DNA of 42,730 nucleotides from an uncultured Eubacteriales bacterium (GCA_905205195.1 CAJLCS010000006.1:1-42730); one strand, 5' to 3'. Shown: positions 24,415 to 32,955, counted from the stretch's first letter. Translations and numbers: made by a program. Notes: generated by a model from the sequence alone, not told the origin.

Positions 24415-25988
24415 TTCGACTTCACGATCTATCCATGATGCCGGGCCATACGCCCGCCCAGCTGACGGCGGCGGCTGCCGGAAAGCTGCGGATTGCTCCC
24501 TCGACCGTGACCGGTCTGACCGTCGTCCGTCGGTCGGTGGACGCCCGGAAAAAGCCGGATATCCGGCTTATTTATACGCTGGATGTGACGATTTCCGGCA
24601 ACGAAGCGGAGATTCTCCGCCGTAGCCGGTGCAGCAAGGCGTCCTTGGCAGCGCCGTGCGCCTATGTGCCGCCGGTTTCCGGGACGGTACTGGCACAGCG
24701 GCCGGTGGTGGTCGGCTTTGGCCCGGCGGGGATGTTTGCCGCGCTGGTGCTGGCCATGGCCGGGTGGAAGCCGCTGGTGCTAGAACGTGGCGAGGACGCC
24801 CAAACGCGGCACGAACGGGTGGCCCGTTTTTTTGAAACCGGACAGCTGGACACGGGCAGCAATGTGCAGTTCGGCGAAGGCGGCGCCGGGACGTTTTCGG
24901 ACGGAAAGCTGAATACCGGCGTCCACAATCCGAGGATCGGCTGGATCCTCCGGCAATTGGTGCGTTTCGGCGCCCGGGAGGACATTTTATACGACGCCAA
25001 GCCCCATGTGGGGACGGACGTGCTGCTCCGGGTGGTGCAGAATCTGCGGCAGGAAGTCATCCGCCTGGGCGGCGAGGTGCGCTTCGGCGCCCGGGTGACG
25101 GACCTGCAGGTACAGGACGGCCGTCTTTCCGGCGTGGTTCTGGACGGCGGTGAGGTCATTCCCTGCTGCCGGGCCGTGCTGGCGCTGGGGCACAGCGCCA
25201 GAGATACCTTTGCAATGCTCCACAGTCGGGGCATTGTCATGGAGCCGAAGCCCTTTGCCATGGGCGTGCGGATCGAGCATCCGCAATCCAAAATCAATCT
25301 GGCCCAATATGGGGCGGAGCGGCCGGATCTGCCTCCGGCGGACTACAAGCTGGTGTGCCATCTGCCGGAGCGGACGGTGTATACCTTCTGTATGTGCCCC
25401 GGCGGCTATGTGGTCGCGGCGGCATCGGAAGCGGGGGGCGTTGTGACCAACGGCATGAGCAACGCGGACCGGGACGGGAAAAACGCCAACGCGGCACTGC
25501 TGGTCAGCGTTTCTCCGGCAGATTTCCCCGGTCCGGACCCACTGGCGGGAATGCGCTGGCAGCGACAGCTGGAGCAGCGTGCCTTCCGCATGGGCGGATA
25601 CAGGGCACCGGCTCAGCGGGTGGGGGATTTTCTGGGCCACGTTCCCAGCACGGGGCCGGGCACGGTGGAACCGACTTACCGCCCCGGGGTGACGTGGTGC
25701 GACCTTCATGACGTGCTGCCGCCGCTGCTGACCGATGCGTTGGAGCAGGCGCTGCCAATGCTGGGCAGCCGCCTTTCCGGCTTTGATCATCCTGACGCAG
25801 TGCTGACCGCACCGGAAACCCGAAGCTCGTCCCCGGTGCGGATTCTGCGGGGGACGGACCGGCAGGCATCTTTGCCGGGACTTTATCCCGCCGGAGAAGG
25901 GGCCGGGTATGCCGGCGGCATCATGTCCGCCGCCATTGACGGAATCCTGACGGCGGAAGCCGTGCTTGGAGAGGAGGCGGGGGAATGA
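24411..25988 (+). CDS. COG2509-type FAD-dependent dehydrogenase
   Basis: A 525-residue flavoprotein. An N-terminal domain of about 95 residues typical of the COG2509 group precedes the FAD fold (RPVVVGFGPAGMFAALVLA). The motif NVQFGEGGAGTFSDGKLNT and the C-terminal LYPAGEGAGYAGGIMSAA are family signatures. Function is unknown. It is translationally coupled to both neighbours (4-base overlaps at each end), so this is a tight three-gene operon with the BaiN-like flavoprotein and a membrane protease. Confidence 0.9.
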   Translation: MIRLHDLSMMPGHTPAQLTAAAAGKLRIAPSTVTGLTVVRRSVDARKKPDIRLIYTLDVTISGNEAEILRRSRCSKASLAAPCAYVPPVSGTVLAQRPVVVGFGPAGMFAALVLAMAGWKPLVLERGEDAQTRHERVARFFETGQLDTGSNVQFGEGGAGTFSDGKLNTGVHNPRIGWILRQLVRFGAREDILYDAKPHVGTDVLLRVVQNLRQEVIRLGGEVRFGARVTDLQVQDGRLSGVVLDGGEVIPCCRAVLALGHSARDTFAMLHSRGIVMEPKPFAMGVRIEHPQSKINLAQYGAERPDLPPADYKLVCHLPERTVYTFCMCPGGYVVAAASEAGGVVTNGMSNADRDGKNANAALLVSVSPADFPGPDPLAGMRWQRQLEQRAFRMGGYRAPAQRVGDFLGHVPSTGPGTVEPTYRPGVTWCDLHDVLPPLLTDALEQALPMLGSRLSGFDHPDAVLTAPETRSSSPVRILRGTDRQASLPGLYPAGEGAGYAGGIMSAAIDGILTAEAVLGEEAGE

Positions 25989-26929
25989 ACGAACGGGCCT
26001 ATCGGAAATTTCTGCGGCACCGGCTGGGACAGAGCAGCTGGTCGCTGATGGTCTACTGGCTGATTCTGAACGCATCGGTTTACCTGATCGGCATGGCGGA
26101 CTTGATGCTATATCGGCTCCGCAGCGGCGTTTCGGACCCGGAGGCGCTTCTGGAACGGCTCAGCGGCAACGGCTGGGGGTATTTTCTGGCGGCGGCGGTA
26201 GGACTGCTGATTTTGCGGCTGTGGAAGGGTAGGGAGTTCTGCCGGGTGCGGCTGTTTCAGGAGCGGCACATCATGACACCGAAAAACTTTCTGACGATTC
26301 TGTGCGTCTTTGCAGGAGGACAGATGGTGTTCCAGCTGGTGACGGGCATTCTGGAATCCCTGTTCAACGTGTTCGGCCTGTCCATTCTGGAAAGTCTGAA
26401 CACCGTCTCCACGGATACGCCCAGTATGTACCTGTACGCGGGAATTCTGGCGCCGATCACGGAGGAACTGCTGTTCCGCGGGCTGATTCTGCGGACCATG
26501 GAGCCATTCGGCAAAAAATTTGCCATTTTCACCTCGGCGTTTCTGTTCGGAATGTTTCACGGCAACCTGCCCCAGGCGCCCTTTGCCTTTGCGGTGGGAC
26601 TGGTGCTGGGCTACACGGCCATGGAGTATTCCATCGGATGGTCCATGGCGCTGCATATGTTCAACAACCTGATTCTGTCGGATCTGCTGACCCGGCTGAT
26701 GTCGCCGCTGCCGGAGATGTTCGCCAATGCAATTCAGGGCTGGGTGATTCTGCTGCTGTCTGTGGCCGGGCTTGTCATCCTGCTGAAGCGGCGGCGGGAA
26801 ATCGCCGCCTATTTCCGCCGGGGCCGGATGGACGGCACCTGCGTGCGCTGCTTCTTCACGGCGCCGGGGACGGTGGTGTTTCTGATCCTGATGGCAGTCA
26901 ACATGGTGCTGTCGGTGACGAAGTTGTAA
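25985..26929 (+). CDS. CPBP-family intramembrane metalloprotease
   Basis: A 314-residue membrane protein with about eight hydrophobic segments. It carries the three CPBP (Abi/Rce1-like) motifs: EELLFRG (Glu160-Glu161), FGMFHGN (His192) and HMFNN (His224, Asn228). These residues form the proteolytic site in CAAX protease homologues. It is the last gene of the operon with two flavoproteins. Some CPBP proteins mature or give immunity to bacteriocins, but no peptide gene is seen here. Confidence 0.9.
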   Translation: MNERAYRKFLRHRLGQSSWSLMVYWLILNASVYLIGMADLMLYRLRSGVSDPEALLERLSGNGWGYFLAAAVGLLILRLWKGREFCRVRLFQERHIMTPKNFLTILCVFAGGQMVFQLVTGILESLFNVFGLSILESLNTVSTDTPSMYLYAGILAPITEELLFRGLILRTMEPFGKKFAIFTSAFLFGMFHGNLPQAPFAFAVGLVLGYTAMEYSIGWSMALHMFNNLILSDLLTRLMSPLPEMFANAIQGWVILLLSVAGLVILLKRRREIAAYFRRGRMDGTCVRCFFTAPGTVVFLILMAVNMVLSVTKL

Positions 26930-26939
26930 GTCCCACTTG

Positions 26940-26976
26940 CCTCTCCCTCTGGGAGAGGTGGCCGCGCGCAGCGCGG
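26940..26976 (+). repeat. REP-like double-hairpin element
   Basis: Two adjacent hairpins: an 8-bp stem (26940-26947 with 26951-26958) and a 6-bp stem (26962-26967 with 26971-26976), followed by a GGCGAGGGAA tail. The pattern resembles the dispersed GGGAGAGGTGGC-type palindromic elements common between genes in gut clostridial genomes. Only one copy is in this window. Confidence 0.5.
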
Positions 26977-27013
26977 ACGGCGAGGGAATCCGTAGCTTCT
27001 CACATCCAAATAT

Positions 27014-27049
27014 GGCGCGTATCGATAGCGATACGCGCCGTGATTTTTT
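27014..27049 (+). terminator. Rho-independent terminator after the CPBP protease gene
   Basis: An 11-bp stem (27014-27024 with 27029-27039), loop ATAG, then TGATTTTTT. It overlaps the last codon region of the convergent HAD gene. Confidence 0.85.
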
Positions 27050-27689
27050 ACGCAGACAGAATGCGGTACAGTTCCTCCGGCGTGTCCGCAATGGCGGCGG
27101 CACCGGCGCTTCGCAGGGAGTCGGTGTTGCCGTAGCCCCAGGAGACGCCGACGGTGGCAATGCCGTGGGCGGCGGCGCCCAGCACGTCAAATTGGGTATC
27201 GCCCACCATCAGGCAGGGCGTCCCGGCCGGGATTTTCTTCAGCAGATAGGCAATCACGTCGGCCTTGGTTTCCCGCTCCTTGGAGAAGGTGGCACCGGCG
27301 ATTTCCTGAAAATACCGGCTCAGGTCGAAATGCTCCAGAATTTCCACGGAGACGGTTTCCGGTTTGGAGGTGGCCACATACAGGCGGTGGCCGTCGGCCG
27401 TCAGCTTTTCCAGAAGCTCCCGGATGCCGGGGTAGGGGGTGTTCTCGAATTTGCCCACGGTGGTGTAGCGGCTGCGGTAGACGGCGAGGGCTTCCTCCAC
27501 CTGCTCCGGCCGGACGCCGAATTTCAGGAAGGTATCCCGCAGCGGCGGCCCCACGAATACGCCCATGGCCTTCCGATCCGGCACCGGCAGTCCGAAGTGC
27601 TTCAGCGCCAGCGCGGCGCAGTTGATGATCCCTTCGCCGGAATCGGTCAGGGTGCCGTCCAGATCGAACAGAGTGGATTTTTTGTTCAT
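27048..27689 (-). CDS. HAD-superfamily phosphatase (phosphoglycolate phosphatase-like)
   Basis: A 213-residue HAD hydrolase. Motif I is FDLDGTLTDS (nucleophile Asp9, acid Asp11); a helical cap follows (about 16-80); motif II is YVATSKPE; motif IV is MVGDTQFDVLGA. The Gph/PpaX group cleaves small phosphate esters such as phosphoglycolate or pyrophosphate. It is 12 bases after the NagD-like gene, so the two phosphatases form an operon. The substrate is not known. Confidence 0.88.
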   Translation of the reverse strand: MNKKSTLFDLDGTLTDSGEGIINCAALALKHFGLPVPDRKAMGVFVGPPLRDTFLKFGVRPEQVEEALAVYRSRYTTVGKFENTPYPGIRELLEKLTADGHRLYVATSKPETVSVEILEHFDLSRYFQEIAGATFSKERETKADVIAYLLKKIPAGTPCLMVGDTQFDVLGAAAHGIATVGVSWGYGNTDSLRSAGAAAIADTPEELYRILSA

Positions 27690-27701
27690 GATCTCCCTCC
27701 T

Positions 27702-28490
27702 TCAGCAGATGGCCCGGTACAGGTCCCGGATGCCGGGCAGCGTGACGGTGGGCCGGATGCCGTATTTTTCGATATCCGCCGGGACGCCTTCGCCGCTGAG
27801 CAGAAACACCGACGTAATACCGGCGTTGACACCGCAGGCGATGTCCGTATAGATCCGGTCACCCACGATGGCGGTCTCTTCCTTCCCATAGCCGTTCTGA
27901 GCCATGGCCAGCAGGGCCATGTCCGGTTTCGGCTTGCCGATAACCACGGGGCGGCGGCCGGTGGCCCGGAACAGCATTTCGCAGACGCTGCCGCAGTCCG
28001 GCACGGAGCCGTACCAGGTGGGACAGACCCAATCCGGGTTGGTGGCGTAGAAATCCACGCCCTTGCCCAGCAGAATGCAGGAATCCTCCAGCTTTTGGAA
28101 GGTCAGCTCCGTATCAAATCCGGCCAGCAGGCAGTCCACGTCGTCCTCCCGCCGGTCCGTAACGGATAGTCCGGCGTCCCGGAGCTGGGCGCGGAAGGAT
28201 TCCGTGCCGAAGGCGTAAATACGGCGGTAGGTTTTTCCCCGCAACAGCGCGATGGCGGCGTCGGTGGAGGTGAAAAAGTCCTCTTTTTGGGAGGAAATGC
28301 CCATGGATGCCAACTTTTCAATGTACTTTCCCACGCTTTTGGAGGAGTTATTCGTCAGAAACAGGTATTTTCCGCCGTTTTCCCGGACCTTGGCGAGAAA
28401 GTCCAGCGTCCCGTCAAAAAGCTGATGATCCAGATAAATGGTGCCGTCCATATCCAGCAGGAACAGCCGGATTCCTTTGAGATCTGCCAT
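27702..28490 (-). CDS. HAD-IIA phosphatase (NagD-like)
   Basis: A 262-residue HAD-IIA hydrolase. Motif I is LLDMDGTIYLD (Asp13, Asp15), motif II is FLTNNSSKS, and the C2-type cap plus IGKPKPDMALLAM and IVGDRIYTDIACGVNAG complete the NagD/p-nitrophenyl phosphatase pattern. These enzymes hydrolyse sugar or nucleotide phosphates; the exact substrate is unknown. It is the first gene of a leftward two-gene operon with its own promoter. Confidence 0.9.
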   Translation of the reverse strand: MADLKGIRLFLLDMDGTIYLDHQLFDGTLDFLAKVRENGGKYLFLTNNSSKSVGKYIEKLASMGISSQKEDFFTSTDAAIALLRGKTYRRIYAFGTESFRAQLRDAGLSVTDRREDDVDCLLAGFDTELTFQKLEDSCILLGKGVDFYATNPDWVCPTWYGSVPDCGSVCEMLFRATGRRPVVIGKPKPDMALLAMAQNGYGKEETAIVGDRIYTDIACGVNAGITSVFLLSGEGVPADIEKYGIRPTVTLPGIRDLYRAIC

Positions 28491-28520
28491 AAAACCACCT
28501 CAAGTGAAGATTACCGGCTT

Positions 28521-28549
28521 ATTAAATCACAATTTCCGGGAAAAATCAA
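28521..28549 (-). promoter_or_regulatory. Promoter of the HAD phosphatase operon
   Basis: Minus-strand TTGATT (28544-28549), 17-base spacer, TTTAAT (28521-28526). The -35 overlaps the nahK stop codon. Confidence 0.55.
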
Positions 28550-29628
28550 GGCCGTCTTTCCGCTTCCTCCCGGACAATGGCCGAGAGCAGCGGCCATTTT
28601 TCCTCCATGTCGGCCACCAGACGGAACTGGGTGCGGCAGCGGTCCAGATTGTGGCCGGGCCGATGTACCGCAAAATAGTGGTCCCCGTCCAGATGATCCG
28701 TCAGGAACCGGACGCCGCATTCCAGCGTCATTAGTTTGGCGCCCAGCGGAAGCAGCCGCATCTCCGTTTCCGTCAGGCCGGGGCAGGCGGAAAGATAGCC
28801 CCGGGTGTAAAGGCGGAACCGGTCCGGGTCCAAGGACACCCGGGAAAGGTCCCGCTCGTCTTCGGCAGCGGTGGAGGCGCCGAAGCGAATGGAGTCGCCG
28901 AAATCGTAGAGGCTGGAGCCGGGCATCACCGTATCCAGATCGATGACGCACAGCGCCCTGCGGGTTTTCGCGTCCAGCATCACGTTATTCAGCTTGGTGT
29001 CGTTATGGGTCACCCGCAGGGGAAGCTCGCCGCTTTGCAGCAGCTGCACCAGCGTTCCGGCTTCTTCGGCCCGGGCCAGGGCAAATTCGATTTCCGGCGC
29101 CGCCTCCCCGGCCCGGCCTGCCGGATCCGCTGCCAGCGTTTCCCGGAAGATCCGGTACCGGTCCTCCGTATCGTGGAAGCGGGGGATGGTTTCGTGGAGC
29201 GTGGAGGCCGGGAAGTCGGCCAGCTGCTGGGCAAAGCCGCCGAAGGCCACGGCGCTTTCGTAAAAATCCACCGGCGTTTCCGGCGATTGCAGACAGACGG
29301 CATCCTCCACAAAGTCGTAGACCCGCCAGAAGGTGCCGTCTGGCCGGGACAGATACGCGCCGCCGTCTCGGGTGGGCACCAGATGCAGCACGGACCGGGG
29401 ATCGTCGGCATGTTCGGAAAGAAAAGACGTGACGGCGGTGATATTCTCCATCAGCGCCGCCACATCCCGGAACACATGGTGGTTGATTTTCTGAAGAATG
29501 TAGCGCCGTCCGGAAACGGTGGTCAGAAGATAGGTTTCGTTGATGTGGCCGCAGCCGTAGCGCTCACATCGGGCGGCCGGGGCGTCCAGCGCGAAGCGGT
29601 CGGCGATGGTACGAAATTTGTTTTCCAT
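28546..29628 (-). CDS. nahK: N-acetylhexosamine 1-kinase-like phosphotransferase (NahK)
   Basis: A 360-residue kinase of the aminoglycoside phosphotransferase fold. It shares with bifidobacterial NahK the start YGCGHINETYL, RYILQKIN, the catalytic HNDTKLNN, and the long signature DLDTVMPG plus FGDSIRFGAST. NahK phosphorylates GlcNAc/GalNAc at C1 in the lacto-N-biose/galacto-N-biose route. The ATG at 29628 follows AAGGAGG. No phosphorylase, UDP-sugar transferase or transporter of that pathway is in the window, so the kinase may serve scavenging of free amino sugars. Confidence 0.88.
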   Translation of the reverse strand: MENKFRTIADRFALDAPAARCERYGCGHINETYLLTTVSGRRYILQKINHHVFRDVAALMENITAVTSFLSEHADDPRSVLHLVPTRDGGAYLSRPDGTFWRVYDFVEDAVCLQSPETPVDFYESAVAFGGFAQQLADFPASTLHETIPRFHDTEDRYRIFRETLAADPAGRAGEAAPEIEFALARAEEAGTLVQLLQSGELPLRVTHNDTKLNNVMLDAKTRRALCVIDLDTVMPGSSLYDFGDSIRFGASTAAEDERDLSRVSLDPDRFRLYTRGYLSACPGLTETEMRLLPLGAKLMTLECGVRFLTDHLDGDHYFAVHRPGHNLDRCRTQFRLVADMEEKWPLLSAIVREEAERRP

Positions 29629-29735
29629 GGGAATCCTCCTTGTAACCGGGTGAAAGATGCCTGTATGATACCACGTCAGGTCGGGTCGGGGCAAGATTTC
29701 CGCCGGGATTGGATGGAAAACGGTAAAAATCCGGT

Positions 29736-30509
29736 CTATTTTGGATGGTTTTCGTCACGGAGCGCGGCAAAGTCCGAGGGCGGGCAGCCGACGGCGCCCT
29801 TGAAGGCCCGGCTGAAATAGTAAACGTCGGAAAAGCCGCACAGCTCCGCCGTCCGGGTGACGGAGACGCCGCCGGTGGCCAGCAGCTGCTTTGCCGCATT
29901 GATCCGCTTTTCGATCAGATACTGTCGGGGCGTCGTGCGGAATTCCGCCTTGAACAGATCGCAGAATCGCCGGGATGTGACGCCGGACAGGGCGGCGGCC
30001 TGATGCAGGCAGTCCGCTTCCGAAAAATGCAAATCCATGTAGTCTCTCGGCCCGGCCAGACGGGCGCTTTCGGCCTGATAGGGCGCAGCGGCGCACTGGG
30101 CAATCCTGTCGCACAGCTGATACAGCAGGCCCATGGCGGCAAGGCCTCCGTTGGGGCGGCGGGCAAACCGGCGGTCAAGCTGCGTGAGCAGGGAAACCAC
30201 ATCGTCCGGCCGGGTAATTTTCCGGCAGAAGCTGGGGGTGTCCACCGGTTCGGCGGTGGTGAAGTGAACGGAGAAGGAAAAATCCTGCTCGTCCTCCAGC
30301 GTGACCGCGTAGTCTTCCGCCTGATTGAAGAAGAAAACCGTATTTTCCGTCAGTACCAGCGTCCGACCCGGGAAACGGTGGACGGCGCGCCCGGCCTGCT
30401 GAATGCCCACGATGTGGGTCGTCCGGTTCCGGGTGGTCCAGCTTTTGATATCCGGGAAGTAGTGCAGAACGCTCCGGATTTCCAGAATGCGGAGATTGGA
30501 AAATTCCAT
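29736..30509 (-). CDS. AraC-family transcriptional regulator
   Basis: A 257-residue protein. The N-terminal cupin-like sensor (about 1-110) includes HYFPDIKSW and HFTTAEPVD; the C-terminal double HTH (about 160-250) includes SGVTSRRFCDLFKAEF and CGFSDVYYFSRAFK. It is divergent from the glycyl radical enzyme gene and upstream of nahK in the same orientation (107-base gap), so it probably controls one or both. GGAGGGA precedes the ATG. Confidence 0.9.
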   Translation of the reverse strand: MEFSNLRILEIRSVLHYFPDIKSWTTRNRTTHIVGIQQAGRAVHRFPGRTLVLTENTVFFFNQAEDYAVTLEDEQDFSFSVHFTTAEPVDTPSFCRKITRPDDVVSLLTQLDRRFARRPNGGLAAMGLLYQLCDRIAQCAAAPYQAESARLAGPRDYMDLHFSEADCLHQAAALSGVTSRRFCDLFKAEFRTTPRQYLIEKRINAAKQLLATGGVSVTRTAELCGFSDVYYFSRAFKGAVGCPPSDFAALRDENHPK

Positions 30510-30530
30510 GGCGATCCCTCCTTTTGAATC

Positions 30531-30559
30531 AGCATAGCGCGGAAAAGCAACAATGTCAA
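30531..30559 (-). promoter_or_regulatory. Promoter of the AraC gene
   Basis: Minus-strand TTGACA (30554-30559), 17-base spacer, TATGCT (30531-30536). Confidence 0.75.
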
Positions 30560-30591
30560 GATTGATTTCTTTTTATTACAAAATTTCCGCC

Positions 30592-30605
30592 GTTTCCATG
30601 GAAAC
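30592..30605. promoter_or_regulatory. Perfect 14-bp palindrome GTTTCCATGGAAAC
   Basis: It is exactly self-complementary and covers the -35 position of the glycyl radical enzyme promoter, between the two divergent genes. It shares TTCCAT/ATGGAA half-sites with the inverted repeat at 11997-12014 near the other AraC gene. Likely an operator. Confidence 0.6.
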
Positions 30606-30621
30606 AACGGCCCGGATCCGC

Positions 30622-30627
30622 TATACT
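30622..30627 (+). promoter_or_regulatory. -10 box of the glycyl radical enzyme gene
   Basis: TATACT, 31 bases before the ATG. The -35 position (TGGAAA) is poor and lies inside the palindrome at 30592-30605, suggesting activator control. Confidence 0.55.
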
Positions 30628-30658
30628 GATTTCATCAAAAAAACAGGGGGTGTCCTCA

Positions 30659-32908
30659 ATGGACTTGTCTCAAATGCGTCAGGAGCTTCAGCACTATTAC
30701 TGGGCGCCGGAACGGATCGACCAGGTGCGGGTGTTCTCGGCCCGGTGCTTTGCGCTGCTCGATCAGACGGTCACGCCGGAAATGACCGTCATGGAGCAGA
30801 AAAAGCTGCAATATCAGGTGATTGCCCGGGAGGTTTCTCCGGTCGTTTTCCGGACGGTGCCGTTTTATTTTGAAACCGGCGCCCTGGTCCCGCTTTCGGA
30901 CGGCGCGCTCGTTGCCAAGGGGGAGAATTTCACTCATGCGGCCGGGTGGATTTATCGACGCAACGAACACAAATTCCGGGATCAGGACCTGGAACTCTGG
31001 GAGGTCCGGCACCGCCAGGGGGCGCAGCAGCTGTATCTGATCTGCGGGGAGTATAACGACGCATTCCAGCACTTTAACTTCAATTACCGGCCCATCCTTG
31101 CCCACGGTCTGCGGGGCGTCTATGAGCAGGCCCAGGCCGCTCTGGCCGATGCCGAAACGCCGGAGGAACGGGCGTTCCTTCTGACCGCATGTGAAGGCCT
31201 GCTTGGCATGAAGATGCTGGCGGAAAAATTCGCGGACCGGGCGGCGGCCATGCTGGCGGAGGAAACGGACCCGGCGGTGCGGGCCAATCTGACCCGGATT
31301 GCCGAAACGGCCCGGCGGGTGCCGTGGGAGAAGCCGGAGAGCTTCTATGAGGCGCTGAACACCTACGCCTTCCTACGGAAGACCCTCGGCACGCTGGAGG
31401 GCGCCGGGCCCAATACCTTCGGCCGTCTGGATATGGACCTGTATCCCTTCTACCGGGCCGATGTGGACCGGGGGATCCTCACGGAGACGGAAGCACGGGA
31501 CCTGATTGCGGCATTTCTGATTGCCTTCGATTCCCACTACAATCATAATATGGCCATGGTGGGCTATGCGGATCATGAGCTGGAAAACACCTATGTCATC
31601 GGCGGCTGCCATCCGGACGGGACGCCGCTGTATAACGATCTGACCCGGCTTTTCCTGTCGGTGACCCGGGAAGAGAAGATCATTTTTCCGAAAATCAAAT
31701 GCCGCTATTCGGCCAATTCCCCCCAGGCCTATCTGGACGAGATCGACCGGGCGGTGCTGCACGGTACCAGCACCGTGCTGTATCAGAACGACGACGCCGT
31801 CATTCCGGCGCTGCTCCGGCAGGGCATTCCGCCGGAGGAGGCCCGGGACTACATCGTCAGCGGCTGCTGGGGCCTTTCGCTGAACGGATGCGAAAAGCAC
31901 GACCACGGCAACTATGTAAATCTGCTCAAGGCCTTTGAAATTTCGGTTCACAACCGCACCGATGTGATGCAGGACATCCACCTTGATTTCCTGCCGCCGG
32001 ACGACGCCGGGAGCTTTGAAGATTTTTACCGGATTACCGTGGAAAATATGCGCCGGCTTCTGGCGGAGCGGATGCGGATCACCAATCAGGGCGGCGGCAT
32101 CTGGGATCAGGTGGACCCGCTGCCCCTGTTCTCCTCCACGATGGAGGGCTGCCTGGAGCAGCGGAAGGACGTCACCGCCGACGGCGGCAAGTACCATGTA
32201 GACGTGCTGTACTTCTTCGGCTTCCCGGAGATCGTGGATTCGCTGATGGCGGTCAAAACGCTGGTTTACGAGCAGAAGCGTTATACGCTGGGCCGGATGC
32301 TGGCGGCAGTCCGCGCCAATTGGGAAGGCTGCGAGGAGATCCGGCAGGCGGTCATTGCCTGCCACGGCTGGGGCGACGGGAACGACGACTCCTGCGCCAT
32401 GGCCAACCGGTTCAACAATGATCTGTTCCTGATCACGGAATCCCTCCGCGGCCGCCACGGCGGCAAGGTCTGGTTCGGCTACCTGACCTATACGGAAATC
32501 CGCTTCTGGGGCGAGCGCGTCCTGGCCACGCTGAACGGCCGGAAAAACGGCGACTACATCGCCCAGGGCCTGACCCCGTCGCGGCTGAAGCGGATTCCGT
32601 CGGCCACCAGCGTCATCCGGTCGCTGGCGGCACTGGATGCCTCCACCATGGCGGGAAACAATGTGGTCAACATGATTCTGCCGCCGGTTTCGCCGGAGCT
32701 GTTTGCCGCCTTCCTGCGGACGGCGGCGGGCAGCGCCGCCATGAGCCTGCAGCTCAACTGCACCACCCGGCAGCAGCTGCTGGACGCCCGGAAGTACCCG
32801 GAGCGGTATCCGGACCTGATCGTCCGGGTCTGCGGCTTCTCGGCCAAGTTCACCAGCCTGTCGCCCCAGTGGCAGGACGAGGTCCTGAGCCGGAACTTCT
32901 ACGAATAA
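30659..32908 (+). CDS. Orphan PFL-type glycyl radical enzyme, substrate unknown
   Basis: A 749-residue glycyl radical enzyme of the pyruvate formate-lyase fold, cytosolic and oxygen-sensitive by family. The C-terminal radical loop is RVCGFSAKF, placing the radical on Gly726. The active-site thiyl Cys is Cys403 in SGCWGLSL. The dehydratase and choline-lyase members have Glu two residues after this Cys (GCVE), and pyruvate formate-lyase has two adjacent Cys; this protein has Trp-Gly instead, so it fits neither. FNFNYRPILAHGLRG (about 140-152) is typical of the PFL-like N-terminal domain. No radical SAM activase is within the window. AGGGGG (30644-30650) suits ATG 30659. A terminator follows, so it is monocistronic. 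Confidence 0.85.
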   Translation: MDLSQMRQELQHYYWAPERIDQVRVFSARCFALLDQTVTPEMTVMEQKKLQYQVIAREVSPVVFRTVPFYFETGALVPLSDGALVAKGENFTHAAGWIYRRNEHKFRDQDLELWEVRHRQGAQQLYLICGEYNDAFQHFNFNYRPILAHGLRGVYEQAQAALADAETPEERAFLLTACEGLLGMKMLAEKFADRAAAMLAEETDPAVRANLTRIAETARRVPWEKPESFYEALNTYAFLRKTLGTLEGAGPNTFGRLDMDLYPFYRADVDRGILTETEARDLIAAFLIAFDSHYNHNMAMVGYADHELENTYVIGGCHPDGTPLYNDLTRLFLSVTREEKIIFPKIKCRYSANSPQAYLDEIDRAVLHGTSTVLYQNDDAVIPALLRQGIPPEEARDYIVSGCWGLSLNGCEKHDHGNYVNLLKAFEISVHNRTDVMQDIHLDFLPPDDAGSFEDFYRITVENMRRLLAERMRITNQGGGIWDQVDPLPLFSSTMEGCLEQRKDVTADGGKYHVDVLYFFGFPEIVDSLMAVKTLVYEQKRYTLGRMLAAVRANWEGCEEIRQAVIACHGWGDGNDDSCAMANRFNNDLFLITESLRGRHGGKVWFGYLTYTEIRFWGERVLATLNGRKNGDYIAQGLTPSRLKRIPSATSVIRSLAALDASTMAGNNVVNMILPPVSPELFAAFLRTAAGSAAMSLQLNCTTRQQLLDARKYPERYPDLIVRVCGFSAKFTSLSPQWQDEVLSRNFYE

Positions 32909-32921
32909 AGAATTCTCCGTG

Positions 32922-32955
32922 GGGAGAAGCATCGCAGGATGCTTCTCCCTATTTT
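32922..32955 (+). terminator. Rho-independent terminator of the glycyl radical enzyme gene
   Basis: A 12-bp stem (32922-32933 with 32938-32949), loop GCAG, then TATTTT. Confidence 0.85.

Noticed and set aside
26951..26976. T-box-like GGTGGCCGCG sequence
   Set aside because: There is no stem I, no specifier loop and no downstream aminoacyl-tRNA or amino-acid gene on that strand; the double hairpin fits a REP-like element better.
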